Shown one piece after another: positions 1-10,457 of a stretch of 64,000 nucleotides of DNA. The notes under the pieces are model-generated. The model made no database searches and was not told the DNA's origin. It was given only the letters and a program-made list of their open reading frames with translations. The position numbers and the translations under genes are program-made. Each line of letters opens with the position of its first letter. Position 1 is the stretch's first letter. The DNA is from Synechococcus sp. CBW1107 (GTDB taxonomy: Bacteria > Cyanobacteriota > Cyanobacteriia > PCC-6307 > Cyanobiaceae): NCBI RefSeq assembly GCF_015841355.1, contig NZ_CP064908.1, positions 186,001 to 250,000 on the forward strand. Direction: 5' to 3'.

Positions 1-515
1 CCCGCTGGGAAGCTCTCTTCAACCCCCAGCGGCTGGACCTGGCGCCGGTGACCGCGGAGGCGATCCTGGAGCTGGAGAAACTGTGGGTGGGGCGGAACCT
101 GCGCCTGATCACCGACATTCCCGCCGACCTGCCGGATGTGTTTGCCGATCAACGGCGCATGCGCCAGGTGCTTCTGAATCTGCTGGAGAACGCGTTGAAA
201 TTCACCCCTGATGACGGCGCGGTGACTCTTTCGCTGTTGCACCGCACCAGTCAATGGGTTCAGGTGAGTGTCTGTGATACAGGTCCGGGAATTCCCCGCG
301 GAGAGCAGGAGCGGATCTTCCTGGAGCGGGTACGGCTGCCTCAGACCTCGGGCACCACGTCTGGGTTCGGAGTGGGACTCTCCGTTTGTCGCCGCATCGT
401 TGAAGTGCATGGCGGACGGATCTGGGTGGTCTCCGAGCCCGGTGAAGGAGCCTGCTTCCACTTCACCGTTCCGGTGTGGTCAGGACAGAACTCCCCCAGC
501 CAGGCCTCGCCTTGA
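1..515 (+). CDS. sasA: SasA-like circadian sensor histidine kinase, C-terminal part
   Basis: Only the C-terminal catalytic part is in the window; the reading frame is open from base 3. It is a HATPase_c domain. The N box (ENALKF), the G1 box (DTGPGIP) and a G2-type glycine loop (GFGVGLSV) are all visible. The ending [21 protein letters not shown] closely matches my recollection of cyanobacterial SasA, the kinase that reads the KaiC clock and phosphorylates RpaA. The KaiB-like sensor domain and the phospho-acceptor His lie outside the window, so another clock or osmosensory-type kinase cannot be excluded. A short Ser/Pro-rich tail precedes the stop. Confidence 0.8.
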   Translation, partial: RWEALFNPQRLDLAPVTAEAILELEKLWVGRNLRLITDIPADLPDVFADQRRMRQVLLNLLENALKFTPDDGAVTLSLLHRTSQWVQVSVCDTGPGIPRGEQERIFLERVRLPQTSGTTSGFGVGLSVCRRIVEVHGGRIWVVSEPGEGACFHFTVPVWSGQNSPSQASP

Positions 516-588
516 CGAAGGGACACTCCGACCCGTAGCGTCCATGGAACGGAAGCGGCGCCTTCAAACGCCCCTGCTCCGTGGCCTC

Positions 589-661
589 GCCCCCATCGTC
601 TAGAGGCCTAGGACACCTCCCTTTCACGGAGGCGACAGGGGTTCGAATCCCCTTGGGGGTA
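589..661 (+). tRNA. tRNA-Glu (anticodon TTC)
   Basis: A full cloverleaf can be drawn. The acceptor stem GCCCCCA pairs with TGGGGGT (one G-T at the first pair). The anticodon arm CCTCC-CTTTCAC-GGAGG places TTC at 623-625, and the T arm contains GGTTCGAATCC. The discriminator base is A at 661. CCA is not encoded, since the next bases are TCA. In cyanobacteria charged tRNA-Glu also feeds tetrapyrrole synthesis, through glutamyl-tRNA reductase and the hemL product encoded later in this window. Confidence 0.97.
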
Positions 662-944
662 TCACGATCAACCAGAAGATGGCTGAGTCCTGTCAGCTGG
701 AAGCCATCAGATTGTAATGACCGGGGCAGAACTCCCCAGTCGATTGAGCGGTGATGATCCTGACATCTTCTGCGCAGGATTGCTCACCATAAAAATGACG
801 TCAGCCAAGGCGGCAAATAAGTCCTCCAACAATTGATCCGAAAAAGGGATTGTCCATGAGGTTCGGGATCAAGGATCCTTTCTGCCTTGACACTCAAACC
901 GGAGACGTGAACTTGATGGTTGAAATGATCGGCGACTGAACCAT
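662..944. other. intergenic region with no recognisable gene
   Basis: This gap separates tRNA-Glu from the convergent SRPBCC gene. It is less GC-rich than its surroundings. I find no convincing ORF, repeat or U-tailed hairpin in it. Short ORFs on the minus strand that reach into it have no recognisable domain and overlap the SRPBCC gene. Confidence 0.5.
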
Positions 945-1505
945 TCAGGCCTGTGCGGCGCGGCGCAGAGCTTCCTGTTGGACGGCGCGCAGGTTGGCAG
1001 CCAGGTCTTCGCGAAGCCGCTGCTCGATCAGCCCGATCGGCATGCCCTGGCGCCCCTGCACGGTGAGTTCGTAGAGCAACCGGGAGCCACCGGGTTCGCC
1101 GCTGACCTGCCAGGCCCCCTCGAAACGACGAAAATCTCCCTGGCGCATGCTGAAGCTGAGCAGGCCATCGTCGTGATGCTCCCGCAGTTCCAGTTCGACG
1201 CGGGCCGTGAAGCGCAGGCCGCAGAACTGCTGACAACCCACCTGTTCCAGGCCCACGGTGCTTCCCCGTCGCCAGAGCAGACGGGAGGTGGAAAGGTTGG
1301 GGATGAAGCGGCTGAGATTCTCGTAGTCGGTGAGCACGGCCCAGATCTGCTGGGGAGGGAGCTCGAGGCGGAGCTGAACCGCCAGACGACGGGCTCCCTG
1401 AGGCAGTCGCTCCATGTCCTGCTGGATCGTGTCCAGCGAACAGGCGTCCTGGCTGCTGAGCAGGCCCTGGATGGGAGGGGTTGTCAGAACCGAAAGTTGC
1501 GCCAA
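945..1505 (-). CDS. SRPBCC (START/cyclase-like) family protein
   Basis: This 186-residue protein fits the SRPBCC/polyketide-cyclase fold as found in cyanobacteria and plastids. It has an N-terminal strand of the type RLAVQLRLELPPQQIWAVLTD, then the motif DYENLSRFIPNLSTSRLL, a mid-domain strand pair, and a C-terminal helix ending in Ala/Arg-rich residues. Members of this group bind hydrophobic ligands such as lipids or pigments in a deep pocket, but the ligand here is unknown. There is no signal peptide or membrane segment. It is transcribed divergently from petH with 161 bases between the two starts. Confidence 0.8.
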   Translation of the reverse strand: MAQLSVLTTPPIQGLLSSQDACSLDTIQQDMERLPQGARRLAVQLRLELPPQQIWAVLTDYENLSRFIPNLSTSRLLWRRGSTVGLEQVGCQQFCGLRFTARVELELREHHDDGLLSFSMRQGDFRRFEGAWQVSGEPGGSRLLYELTVQGRQGMPIGLIEQRLREDLAANLRAVQQEALRRAAQA

Positions 1506-1631
1506 GTGAGGGGGAACGCCGGATTCATCGCCAGCCGGATCAAACCAGCCGCCACCAAACCTAACCGCAACAATCGGTTGCCGGTGCGGAAAGGCCCACG
1601 ATCAGGAGGAGGGCTGTCCATGGGCATTGCC

Positions 1632-1637
1632 TATGAT
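1632..1637 (+). promoter_or_regulatory. possible -10 element for petH
   Basis: TATGAT lies 29 bases before the petH start codon and matches the bacterial -10 consensus at five of six positions. No good -35 hexamer is visible at 16-18 bases upstream, so this is only a candidate. It would give a leader of about 20 bases. Confidence 0.25.
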
Positions 1638-1660
1638 CGGCCCGGTTTTCCGGAGATTGA

Positions 1661-2824
<1,164 letters not shown>

Positions 2825-2859
2825 GCCAGACCGGGCTCTCTACGAGCCACGAATCCCCC

Positions 2860-2886
2860 GCCCGCCCCAGTGGCGGGCTTTTTTTT
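2860..2886 (+). terminator. intrinsic terminator of petH
   Basis: A perfect 7-bp stem GCCCGCC/GGCGGGC closes a 5-base loop and is followed directly by eight T residues. It begins 35 bases after the petH stop codon and isolates petH from zwf. Confidence 0.9.
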
Positions 2887-2976
2887 GCCGAAATCAGCAC
2901 AGAGGGGAAGCCCCACTGCCCTTAGCTGGGTGTTCCCCGCTTTCGTGGGTAAACCGGTGTCATCTGCGCGCACTCC

Positions 2977-4500
2977 ATGACCGTCACGCTCACCAATCCA
3001 CTGAGGGTCGGGCTGCGCCAGGAGCGTGTGGTGTCGCCCCAGTGCCTGGTGATCTTCGGGGCAAGCGGTGACCTCACCCACCGCAAGCTGGTACCGGCCC
3101 TGTTCGAACTGTTCCGCCAGCGGCGGCTGCCCACCGAATTCGCGGTGCTGGGCTGTGCCCGTCGCCCCTGGAGCGACGAGGACTTCCGTGGCCACATGGC
3201 CGAGGCCCTCGGCGAGGTGGTCCACGAACACCGCAGTGCCTGGGATCAGTTCGCGTCCGGGCTGTTCTACGAACCAGTGGATCTGCAGCAACCCGATCAC
3301 CTGGTGCGGCTCGCCCAGCGGCTGGAGGTGATCGACCGCCACAGGGCCACCCGCAACAACCGCACCTTCTACCTTTCGGTGTCGCCGAATTTCTACGGCA
3401 GCGGTTGCCGCGCCCTGGCCGCCGCCGGGCTGCTCAGCGATACCCAACGCAGCCGCGTGGTGATCGAGAAGCCCTTCGGCCGCGACTACGGCAGCGCCCA
3501 GGAGCTCAACCGGATCGTGCAGGCCAGCGCCCACGAGAGCCAGGTCTTCCGCATCGACCACTACCTGGGCAAGGAAACGGTCCAGAACATCCTCGTGCTG
3601 CGCTTCGCCAACACGATCTTCGAGCCGATCTGGAACCGGAACTACATCGCCAGTGTGGAGATCACCGCGGCAGAGACCGTGGGAGTGGAAGAGCGGGCGG
3701 GCTACTACGAAAGCTCCGGTGCGCTGCGGGACATGGTGCAGAACCACCTCACCCAGATGCTGGCCCTCACCACGATGGAGGCCCCCGGTCGCTTCGAGCC
3801 CGAGGCGATCCGCAACGAGAAGGCCAAGGTGCTGCAAGCCGCACGGCTGGCCGACGAGCTGGAGCCCTGGAACTGCTGCGTTCGCGGCCAGTACGGCCCC
3901 GGTGGCACTCCGGCCCGGCCCCTGGCGGGGTATCGACAGGAACCCGGTGTGAGCCCCAACAGCACCACCGAAACCTATGTGGCGATGAAGCTGTTCATCG
4001 ACAACTGGCGCTGGCAGGGGGTTCCCTTCTATCTGCGCACCGGCAAACGCCTGCCCAAGCGCATGAGCGAGGTGGTGCTCACCTTCCGCGAAGCACCGGT
4101 GCACCTGTTCGACGCCGCCGGCGGCAGCCCCACCGCCAACCAGCTGATCCTGCGCATCCAGCCGGATGAAGGAGCCGGCTTCCGCTTCGAGGTGAAGTCG
4201 CCGGGATCGGGTATGCGCAGCCGGCCGGTGGACATGCACTTCTCCTATGACGAATCCTTCGGGGAACCGTCCGATGAGGGCTACGTTCGACTGCTCGCCG
4301 ACGCCATGCTGGGGGACCCCACGCTGTTCACCCGCGGCGATGAGGTGGAAGCCGCCTGGCGGCTGTACACCCCCTTGCTGGAGCTGATCGAAGACAGCCC
4401 CTGGCAGCTGCCAGTCCACCCCTACGAGGCTCGGACCTGGGGACCGGCCGCCTCGGACAACATGCTCGGCCGCGATGGCCTGATGTGGCGCCGCCCCTGA
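2977..4500 (+). CDS. zwf: glucose-6-phosphate 1-dehydrogenase
   Basis: This 507-residue enzyme catalyses the first step of the oxidative pentose-phosphate pathway and supplies NADPH in the dark. The N-terminal Rossmann motif GASGDLTHRKL (from Gly28) and the active-site signature RIDHYLGKE (about residues 192-200, with the catalytic His region) are intact, and length is normal for the family. It starts at an ATG soon after the petH terminator. opcA follows after 86 bases on the same strand, the usual cyanobacterial arrangement in which OpcA activates the enzyme. In this group the enzyme is known to be redox-controlled by thioredoxin through Cys residues. Several Cys are present, but I did not map the pair. 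Confidence 0.98.
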   Translation: MTVTLTNPLRVGLRQERVVSPQCLVIFGASGDLTHRKLVPALFELFRQRRLPTEFAVLGCARRPWSDEDFRGHMAEALGEVVHEHRSAWDQFASGLFYEPVDLQQPDHLVRLAQRLEVIDRHRATRNNRTFYLSVSPNFYGSGCRALAAAGLLSDTQRSRVVIEKPFGRDYGSAQELNRIVQASAHESQVFRIDHYLGKETVQNILVLRFANTIFEPIWNRNYIASVEITAAETVGVEERAGYYESSGALRDMVQNHLTQMLALTTMEAPGRFEPEAIRNEKAKVLQAARLADELEPWNCCVRGQYGPGGTPARPLAGYRQEPGVSPNSTTETYVAMKLFIDNWRWQGVPFYLRTGKRLPKRMSEVVLTFREAPVHLFDAAGGSPTANQLILRIQPDEGAGFRFEVKSPGSGMRSRPVDMHFSYDESFGEPSDEGYVRLLADAMLGDPTLFTRGDEVEAAWRLYTPLLELIEDSPWQLPVHPYEARTWGPAASDNMLGRDGLMWRRP

Positions 4501-4586
4501 GCCCCCAGCCCTGATCCGCAGCGCACGCCCGGCCGCGCCCTCTCCGAAACGCCTCAACGCTTCCACGCCTCAACGCCTGCAAACCC

Positions 4587-5873
4587 ATGTCTCCCCAGCT
4601 CACGCTTCAGGCCCCCGTGGCGCTGCCACCACCGGAACTCACCGACTATCTGGAAAAGCTCTGGAGCCAGGACCTGGAGTCCTCCAGCGGCGCCTCCACC
4701 TTCACCCTGCTGGTGTGGCAACCGGCCTGGGTGGAACAGCATCTCGTGCGCACCGGCCGCCTCGATGGCCCCGTCACCGGTGTGGTCCGCAGCGAACTCC
4801 TGGAGGCCGCCCGCGCCGCCGTCCCCGAATGCGGGCTGCCCCTGAGCATCTCTCCTCTCTCTCCAAAGCTGGCCTGGGCCCTGGGCCAGCAGAGCGGCGA
4901 CCACGCCATCGAAGATCTGCGCGGCCAGCACATCGACGCGGCCATCAGCGCCTACCAGCCACGCCGCCTGATCACCCTCGCCCCCACCCTCGCCCACGGC
5001 CAGCCCCTGGAAACCCTGGTGGCGGCGTACTGCCCGCTGCCGGGAGAAGGCAGCACAGCCGCCGCCTGCGGTGATGTGGTGGTGCTCCGGGGTGACTTCG
5101 GTGCCCTGCAGCAGGGCCTGCAACTGCTCCAGCCGCTGGTGCCGGCTGATCTGCCCTGCTGGGTGTGGTGGAACGGATCCCTCGATGAGGCCCCCGAACT
5201 GCTCGACGCCCTGAGCGAACCCGGCCGCCGCCTGGTGATCGACACCGCCATGGGCACCCCGCGCCGCTGCCTCGACCTGCTGGAGTCCCGCGTGGCCAGC
5301 GGTCAGCCCGTCAACGACCTCAACTGGCTGCGGCAACGGGCCTGGCGCGAATCGCTGGCCATGGTCTTCGACCCCCCCAACCGGCGCGACGCGCTTAATC
5401 ACGTGGTTCAGCTCGACATCGACGTGGAGGGCACCCATCCGGTTCAGGGTCTGCTGCTGGCGGCCTGGCTGGCCGACCGGCTCGGCTGGCACTGGGTCGA
5501 GAGCCACACCGAAGGCGAGGAGATCCACGCGGAATTCGAACGCACCGATGGTGTGACGGTCCATGTCCACCTCAGCCCCGTGCCGGTGGGAGTCCCCGGC
5601 AGCCACCCGGGCAGCGTGGTGGGCCTGCGTCTGATCTGCGAGCCGCCCGCTCGCCAGGCCCTCTGCGTGATTCTCTGCTCGGAATCCGGGGGCTGCATGC
5701 GCCTGGAAGCGGGGGGCATGGCCCGGATGGAGCTGGCGGAGGAAGTGGTGCCGATGCGCCACGCCACCGACGAGTGGGAGATGGCCCGTCTGCTGGGCGG
5801 TGGCCACGACTCCACCAATCCCCTGCTGGCCGCCGCGGCCCCCCTGGCTGCCAAGCTGCTGCCGCACGGATGA
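4587..5873 (+). CDS. opcA: glucose-6-phosphate dehydrogenase assembly protein OpcA
   Basis: A 428-residue cytosolic protein. The N-terminal region (LTLQAPVALPPPELTDYLEKLW) and the body resemble cyanobacterial OpcA, the factor that promotes oligomerisation and activation of glucose-6-phosphate dehydrogenase. It lies directly downstream of zwf in the same orientation, as is typical in Synechococcus and Nostoc, and probably shares its transcript. The family has no known catalytic motif, so the call rests on overall similarity and gene order. Confidence 0.93.
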   Translation: MSPQLTLQAPVALPPPELTDYLEKLWSQDLESSSGASTFTLLVWQPAWVEQHLVRTGRLDGPVTGVVRSELLEAARAAVPECGLPLSISPLSPKLAWALGQQSGDHAIEDLRGQHIDAAISAYQPRRLITLAPTLAHGQPLETLVAAYCPLPGEGSTAAACGDVVVLRGDFGALQQGLQLLQPLVPADLPCWVWWNGSLDEAPELLDALSEPGRRLVIDTAMGTPRRCLDLLESRVASGQPVNDLNWLRQRAWRESLAMVFDPPNRRDALNHVVQLDIDVEGTHPVQGLLLAAWLADRLGWHWVESHTEGEEIHAEFERTDGVTVHVHLSPVPVGVPGSHPGSVVGLRLICEPPARQALCVILCSESGGCMRLEAGGMARMELAEEVVPMRHATDEWEMARLLGGGHDSTNPLLAAAAPLAAKLLPHG

Positions 5874-5893
5874 AGGCCTGAGGGAACAAGGGG

Positions 5894-7372
5894 ATGGCCT
5901 GTCTGATCGCGGCACCCTGCAGCGGCAGCGGCAAGACCCTGCTCAGCCTCGCGCTCACGGCCCTGCTGCGTCGTGGCGGGGCCAGTGTTCAGGTCTTCAA
6001 GGTGGGGCCCGATTACCTCGACCCGCAGCTGCTCGGACGGGTGAGCGGGCGACCCTGCCGCAATCTCGACCGCCTGCTCTGCGGCGAGGACTGGCTGGAG
6101 CGGGCCTACCACTGGTGGGGCAGCCAGGCCGACCACTGCCTGGTGGAGGGAGTGATGGGCCTCTTCGATGGCCGGGGGCCGAGCGCCGAGGGCAGCTCGG
6201 CCGAAGTGGCCACCCTGCTGGGGCTGCCGGTGGTGCTGGTGGTGGAGGCCAGCCGGCAGGCAGGCTCCCTGGCGGCCCTGGTTCGGGGCTTCCGCGATCA
6301 CCAGCCGGGACTGGAGCTGGCCGGGGTGGTGCTCAACGGCGTGAGCACCGAACGTCACCGGGCCCTGCTGAGCGAGGCCCTCGACTCGATCACCATGCCT
6401 CTGCTGGGTGTCCTGCCCCGCCATCCCGATCTGAGCCTGCCCTCCCGCCATCTCGGCCTGCTGCCTCCCGATGAGTTGCAGGATTTCCAGGCCAGAAGCG
6501 AGGAATGGGCCGCCCTGGCAGAGCGCAACCTGGATCTGGACTGCCTGCTCCCCCTGCTGAGGCCGCCGCCGCCCCTGGCGAGCGGCGAGGGCAGGGCCCT
6601 CGATCCGATCCGCTGGTGCCTGGAGCGATCCGCCCGTACAGCGGCCGACCTGGACTGCGGCGGTGGCAGCACAGAGCTGCCGGTCGCGATCGCCAGCGAC
6701 GCCGCCTTCCACTTCCGCTACCCGGAGGCCGCGGAGCTGCTGACGGCGCTTGGGATGACTCCTCTGCCCTGGCAACCCCTGGCCGATCAACCCCTGCCAC
6801 GGGGCTGCCGGGGGGTGATCCTGCCGGGGGGCTACCCGGAGCTGCATGCCGCCGAGCTGGCGGCCAGTCAGCGCAGCCAGGGCGACCTGAGACGCGCGGC
6901 CGCCGCCGGCCTGCCGATCTACGCCGAGTGCGGCGGACTGCTGCTGCTCGGCCGGACGCTGGAGGATCCCCAGGGTGAAGCCCATGCCATGGCCGGTCTG
7001 CTGCCGTTCAGCGCCCGGCGCGGCTCATTGCAACTGGGGTACCGCCAGGCCAGCCCCCTCGGAGACGGGCTTGTGACACGCCGGGGTGAGGCGCTCGTCG
7101 GCCATGAATTTCACCGCTGGGAACTGAACGACACAGTCGTGGACGGGAGCGAACCGCTGTGGCAGCTTGAAGGCTGGGGTTGGGCACCGAGGCTGGAAGG
7201 ATGGACGACGCCGACACTGCACGCAAGCTGGCTGCACCTCCACTGGGCTGGATGTTCGGCGATCTGCCGGCGCCTGCGCGACGCGGCCGCCCAGGCGACT
7301 CCCTTCCCCGAGGGAGCGGAGGCCCTCGAGGGCGCAGCGGTGGTGGCGCCTCCGTGGAGCGGTGGCGCCTGA
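5894..7372 (+). CDS. cbiA: cobyrinate a,c-diamide synthase
   Basis: This 492-residue ATP-dependent amidotransferase amidates the a and c side chains of cobyrinic acid in (pseudo)cobalamin synthesis. The N-terminal dethiobiotin-synthetase-like domain starts with the P-loop APCSGSGKT and includes KVGPDYLDP. The C-terminal class-I glutaminase domain has GVILPGGYPELHA and the nucleophile elbow YAECGGLLLLG. The ATG is preceded by a purine-rich AAGGGG. It begins 20 bases after opcA stops, suggesting one operon, and its 3' end overlaps the next gene. Confidence 0.95.
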   Translation: MACLIAAPCSGSGKTLLSLALTALLRRGGASVQVFKVGPDYLDPQLLGRVSGRPCRNLDRLLCGEDWLERAYHWWGSQADHCLVEGVMGLFDGRGPSAEGSSAEVATLLGLPVVLVVEASRQAGSLAALVRGFRDHQPGLELAGVVLNGVSTERHRALLSEALDSITMPLLGVLPRHPDLSLPSRHLGLLPPDELQDFQARSEEWAALAERNLDLDCLLPLLRPPPPLASGEGRALDPIRWCLERSARTAADLDCGGGSTELPVAIASDAAFHFRYPEAAELLTALGMTPLPWQPLADQPLPRGCRGVILPGGYPELHAAELAASQRSQGDLRRAAAAGLPIYAECGGLLLLGRTLEDPQGEAHAMAGLLPFSARRGSLQLGYRQASPLGDGLVTRRGEALVGHEFHRWELNDTVVDGSEPLWQLEGWGWAPRLEGWTTPTLHASWLHLHWAGCSAICRRLRDAAAQATPFPEGAEALEGAAVVAPPWSGGA

Positions 7373-7623
7373 TCGTGAGTGGCCGCGTGCAGGGGGTGGG
7401 CTACCGGCAGGCCTGCTGTCAGCGGGCCCAGGCCCTCGGACTGGGGGGATGGGTGAGGAACCGCGAGGACGGCCGGGTGGAGCTGGAGGCGGAAGGATGC
7501 AGCCAGAAACTCGAGCAGCTCAGGATCTGGTGCGAATCGGGCCCTGCGACCGCCCAGGTGAGCAGCGTCAGCGAGAGCGTCATTCCTCTCGGGGGTCACG
7601 ACTGGTTCGAGGTGCGCCGCTGA
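7354..7623 (+). CDS. acyP: acylphosphatase
   Basis: A protein of about 90 residues with the whole acylphosphatase signature: WRLIVSGRVQGVGYRQACCQRA (phosphate-binding loop with catalytic Arg) and then GLGGWVRNREDGRVELEAEG (catalytic Asn). It hydrolyses carboxyl-phosphates such as 1,3-bisphosphoglycerate. The chosen GTG gives MERWRLIVSG, the normal family N-terminus, and overlaps the last 19 bases of cbiA in another frame. The frame is open further upstream inside cbiA, but that extension has no family match. Confidence 0.93.
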   Translation: MERWRLIVSGRVQGVGYRQACCQRAQALGLGGWVRNREDGRVELEAEGCSQKLEQLRIWCESGPATAQVSSVSESVIPLGGHDWFEVRR

Positions 7624-7638
7624 ACCGCGATGACCCAC

Positions 7639-7659
7639 CCTCTGGCGTGACCCCAGAGG
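7639..7659. other. perfect 7-bp hairpin after acyP
   Basis: CCTCTGG and CCAGAGG flank a 7-base loop 15 bases after the acyP stop. There is no T tract, so a classical terminator is not supported. It could protect the 3' end of the transcript. Confidence 0.35.
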
Positions 7660-7783
7660 ACGCTCCGCAGAGTCCGTCCAGACCCGAGCTGTGGTCGTTC
7701 CGCCATGGTGCCAGCTGACCGGACCGGAAAGGGCAGCAGCCCGTCATCCTGCACTGGAGGATCCCCTGCAGCGCACCACTCCC

Positions 7784-8470
7784 ATGACCGATGCCACGCT
7801 CTGGGCTGAGCTGCTGGCCTACGGCAGCGGCATCAGCCTCAGTCCGATCCACATCGGCCTGCTGCTGCTGCTGCTGCTCGGGCCCGATCCCCTGCGCCGG
7901 GGGGGGCTGTTCCTGCTGAGCTGGATCCTCACCATCGCCACGATGATGGCTCTTCTGCTGACTGTGGGTCACGGCCTGCTGCTCACCATGGAGCAGGGCA
8001 GTGACCACCGCACCGGCCTGGATCTGATCGGCGCCGGGGCTCTGCTGGCCCTGGGGATCAGGGATCTGCTGCCCACCAAGGCCGGAGGGGAAGAACCCGC
8101 CGGCTGGATCCGCCAGCTGGATCGCTTCTGCGCCCTGCCCCTGCCGCTGCTGATCGGCGTGAGTGTGGCGATCGAGGTGATCAGCCCCGACGACCTGGTG
8201 CTGATGGCCAAGGGCGCTTCCGCTCTTCTGGCCGCGGGTCTGGGTCGCGGCCAGGAGCTGCTGCTGGCGGGCTGCTTCACCCTGGCGGCCAGCCTGCTGC
8301 TGCTGCTGCCGGTGCTGGGGGTGGCCCTGGGCCGCGAGCGGGTGCTGCCGCTGCTGCAGCGGGGCAAGCAGAGTCTCTACGCCAACGGTGAGCTGGTGAT
8401 GGGCACGATCAGCCTGGCCCTGGCGGTCTATCTGGCCTGGCAGGGCATCGAGGGGCTGAAGCTGGCCTAG
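7784..8470 (+). CDS. GAP-family integral membrane protein
   Basis: A 228-residue protein with about six hydrophobic segments. The first is SPIHIGLLLLLLLGPDPLRRGG, then SWILTIATMMALLLT, a segment around residue 85, and further ones at 130-215. The SPIH... opening and the overall layout resemble the GAP family (Pfam Sap/sulfolipid-1-addressing protein), related to LysE-type exporters. Substrate is unknown. The first ATG with the full first membrane helix was chosen over an upstream GTG. Its end is convergent with, and overlaps, the helicase gene by 4 bases. Confidence 0.75.
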   Translation: MTDATLWAELLAYGSGISLSPIHIGLLLLLLLGPDPLRRGGLFLLSWILTIATMMALLLTVGHGLLLTMEQGSDHRTGLDLIGAGALLALGIRDLLPTKAGGEEPAGWIRQLDRFCALPLPLLIGVSVAIEVISPDDLVLMAKGASALLAAGLGRGQELLLAGCFTLAASLLLLLPVLGVALGRERVLPLLQRGKQSLYANGELVMGTISLALAVYLAWQGIEGLKLA

Positions 8471-9966
8471 CGGCGCGAGGGGGGTCCGGGCTCCTCGGCC
8501 AGGGGCTCCTCCAGAGCCTCCTGCCAGAAGCGGCGATCCGCCGCGCCTCCAGGGCCGCCGGCCAGCCAGACCCCCTGCCGCGCGCGGGTCACGGCCACGT
8601 AAACCAGCTGCCGGCGCAGGCGCAGATCGGAGGGCCAGAAGACATCGGCATCGATGAACACCTCCCCGAACCCGCTCCCCTGGGAGCGGTGCACCGTGAG
8701 CACCGCGGCGGGGCCCAGGGAGGCGAAGGCGTCTCTCACCAGGAAGTATCGGCGCCAGAGGGCGCGGCCCTGATCCTGCCCCGCCTCGCGGGCCTGGCGC
8801 CTCAGGGAGGCGAGCACGGCCTCCAGCTGTGCCCGGGCGGCGGTTCCGACCGGCGGCAGCAGACGCAGGCTCAACGGTGTCTCACCGAAGGCCACCTCCA
8901 CCAGCTGGGTGTCGATCACCGGGGACTCCGCGACGCCGTAATCGGCCAGATCACAGCGCTCCGGGGTCACATCCCGGACCAGCAGCTCCCGGTTCGAGGC
9001 CAGCACCATGTCCGGTTCCTCGCCCCCCTCGGCTCCCTGGCGACAGGCCGGCGCCATCACCGCCATGCGGCTGAGCAGGACTTCACCGGGCAGCACCGGC
9101 AACTGGTCGGCCATGGCGCCGTGGATGGCGCGGCGGGCCAGGGGCACCAGCCGCTCCAGCGAACGGTTGGTGTAGCAGAGGAGCCTGACCTGGTCGGGAT
9201 CGTCGCTGGCGGCGGCCCGGCGCAGGGCTGCCTGGGCGGCCGCCAGCCAGGCGCCGCGCTCCAGCACAGCCACAGTCCCCTGGGGCGTCCGGCGGTGGGG
9301 CCCCACCGGGGGCAGACGGCAGGGAAACTGCTCCTGGCGCAGGGCGGTGGCCAGGCGCAGCACGGGGCCCTGGTGGCGAACCACCTCAGTGAGATCGGCG
9401 CGGCAGGAGCGCTGCAGCGCGAACACCGGGCTGAGCGCTTCCCCCACCGGCGGCAGCTGGGCCGGATCGCCAACGAACACCAGCCGGGTGCCGTAGGGGT
9501 GGGCCCCCTGCAGGCTGAAGCGCAGCAGACTGGGATCCACCATCGAGGCCTCGTCGATCAGCACCAGCCCGAGGTGCTCCAGGGCCAGCGCGGTCTGATC
9601 GGTTTCTTCGCAGACCTCCCGCCCCGCCAAGCGGCGCAGCTTCAGGCGCAGAAGCCGATGCAGGGTGGAGGGGTGCCAGGTGGGGCGCAGACCCGCCAGC
9701 TCCAGAGCGCCCCGCAGAACTCCGACGGCCTTGTGGGTCGGGGCCACCGCGGTCCAGCAGAGCCCCCTGGCTTCGGCCGCGGCCAGGAAGACCATCGACA
9801 GGAACGTCTTGCCTGTGCCGGCATAGCCGCTGAGCACGAAGGGCTCATCCCTGACGGGTCGCGCCAGCCATGCCGTGAAGGTGTCCACCGCACGGCTCTG
9901 GGACGGGGTGAGCTCCGGGGGGCCGCCGGGCGCGCTGTCGCTCAGGCCAGAGGCAGCCAACCCCAC
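8467..9966 (-). CDS. RecD/UvrD-like ATP-dependent DNA helicase
   Basis: A 499-residue superfamily-1 helicase. Walker A is GYAGTGKTFL near residue 47, and Walker B is LVLIDEASMV followed by the motif III region VFVGDPAQLPPVGE. The C-terminal helicase motifs are LTVHRSQGSGFGEVFIDADV and QLVYVAVTRARQGVWLAG. The order and spacing fit the short RecD2/PIF1-like class rather than RecD of RecBCD, and there is no long N-terminal domain. It is the last gene of a folD-crtE-DivPAP-helicase minus-strand run. The stated start overlaps the DivPAP end by 25 bases, so a start a few codons later is possible. Confidence 0.88.
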   Translation of the reverse strand: MGLAASGLSDSAPGGPPELTPSQSRAVDTFTAWLARPVRDEPFVLSGYAGTGKTFLSMVFLAAAEARGLCWTAVAPTHKAVGVLRGALELAGLRPTWHPSTLHRLLRLKLRRLAGREVCEETDQTALALEHLGLVLIDEASMVDPSLLRFSLQGAHPYGTRLVFVGDPAQLPPVGEALSPVFALQRSCRADLTEVVRHQGPVLRLATALRQEQFPCRLPPVGPHRRTPQGTVAVLERGAWLAAAQAALRRAAASDDPDQVRLLCYTNRSLERLVPLARRAIHGAMADQLPVLPGEVLLSRMAVMAPACRQGAEGGEEPDMVLASNRELLVRDVTPERCDLADYGVAESPVIDTQLVEVAFGETPLSLRLLPPVGTAARAQLEAVLASLRRQAREAGQDQGRALWRRYFLVRDAFASLGPAAVLTVHRSQGSGFGEVFIDADVFWPSDLRLRRQLVYVAVTRARQGVWLAGGPGGAADRRFWQEALEEPLAEEPGPPSRR

Positions 9967-10457
9967 CCCTGGGCAATCTGCAGCGGCGATCCAGCCAGGG
10001 CCAGCCCCGTCAGGGCGATCGCCGGGCCGATCAGACTGCCGGCCAGCACCTCCGAGCGGGTGTGGCCGAGGCTCTCCTTGAGCCGGTCAGGCGGCCCGGG
10101 GTTCCAGAGGGAGGCGGGCAGAGCGTTGAGGCGGGCAGCCTGGAGGCCCGCGGCCCGGCGCACCCCGCTGGCGTCGTACATGACGATGAAGGCGATGGTG
10201 CAGGCGAAAGCGAAGAGGGGATCGGCAAATCCCAGTTCCCAGCCGATGCCGGCGCAGGCCCCGGTGATCAGAGCCGAGTGGCTGGAGGGCATGCCCCCGG
10301 TTTCGAACAACACCGCAGGCCGCCAGCGGCCATGCTCCACCAGCTCCACCAGCAACTTGCCGAGCTGGGCCAGACCGCAGGCGATCAGAGCCCAGGCCAG
10401 CACACCGTTGTCGAGCAACTGAATCAGGGGACCATCCGAGAGGGGAGAACCGATCAT
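9942..10457 (-). CDS. divergent PAP2 family membrane phosphatase-like protein
   Basis: A 171-residue membrane protein of the DUF212/DivPAP family. It has an N-terminal helix ([20 protein letters not shown]), the conserved [13 protein letters not shown] motif carrying the PAP2-type SxxH, and the stretch [20 protein letters not shown]. Homologues occur throughout cyanobacteria and plants and are presumed lipid or polyprenyl phosphatases. Its ATG overlaps the crtE stop codon (ATGA), so the two are probably translationally coupled. That context suggests a role with prenyl diphosphates, which is an inference. Confidence 0.88.
   Translation of the reverse strand: MIGSPLSDGPLIQLLDNGVLAWALIACGLAQLGKLLVELVEHGRWRPAVLFETGGMPSSHSALITGACAGIGWELGFADPLFAFACTIAFIVMYDASGVRRAAGLQAARLNALPASLWNPGPPDRLKESLGHTRSEVLAGSLIGPAIALTGLALAGSPLQIAQGWGWLPLA

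Noticed and set aside
5874-5893. cobalamin riboswitch upstream of cbiA
   Set aside because: Only 20 bases separate opcA and cbiA, too short for a B12 riboswitch, and no B12-box motif was seen.
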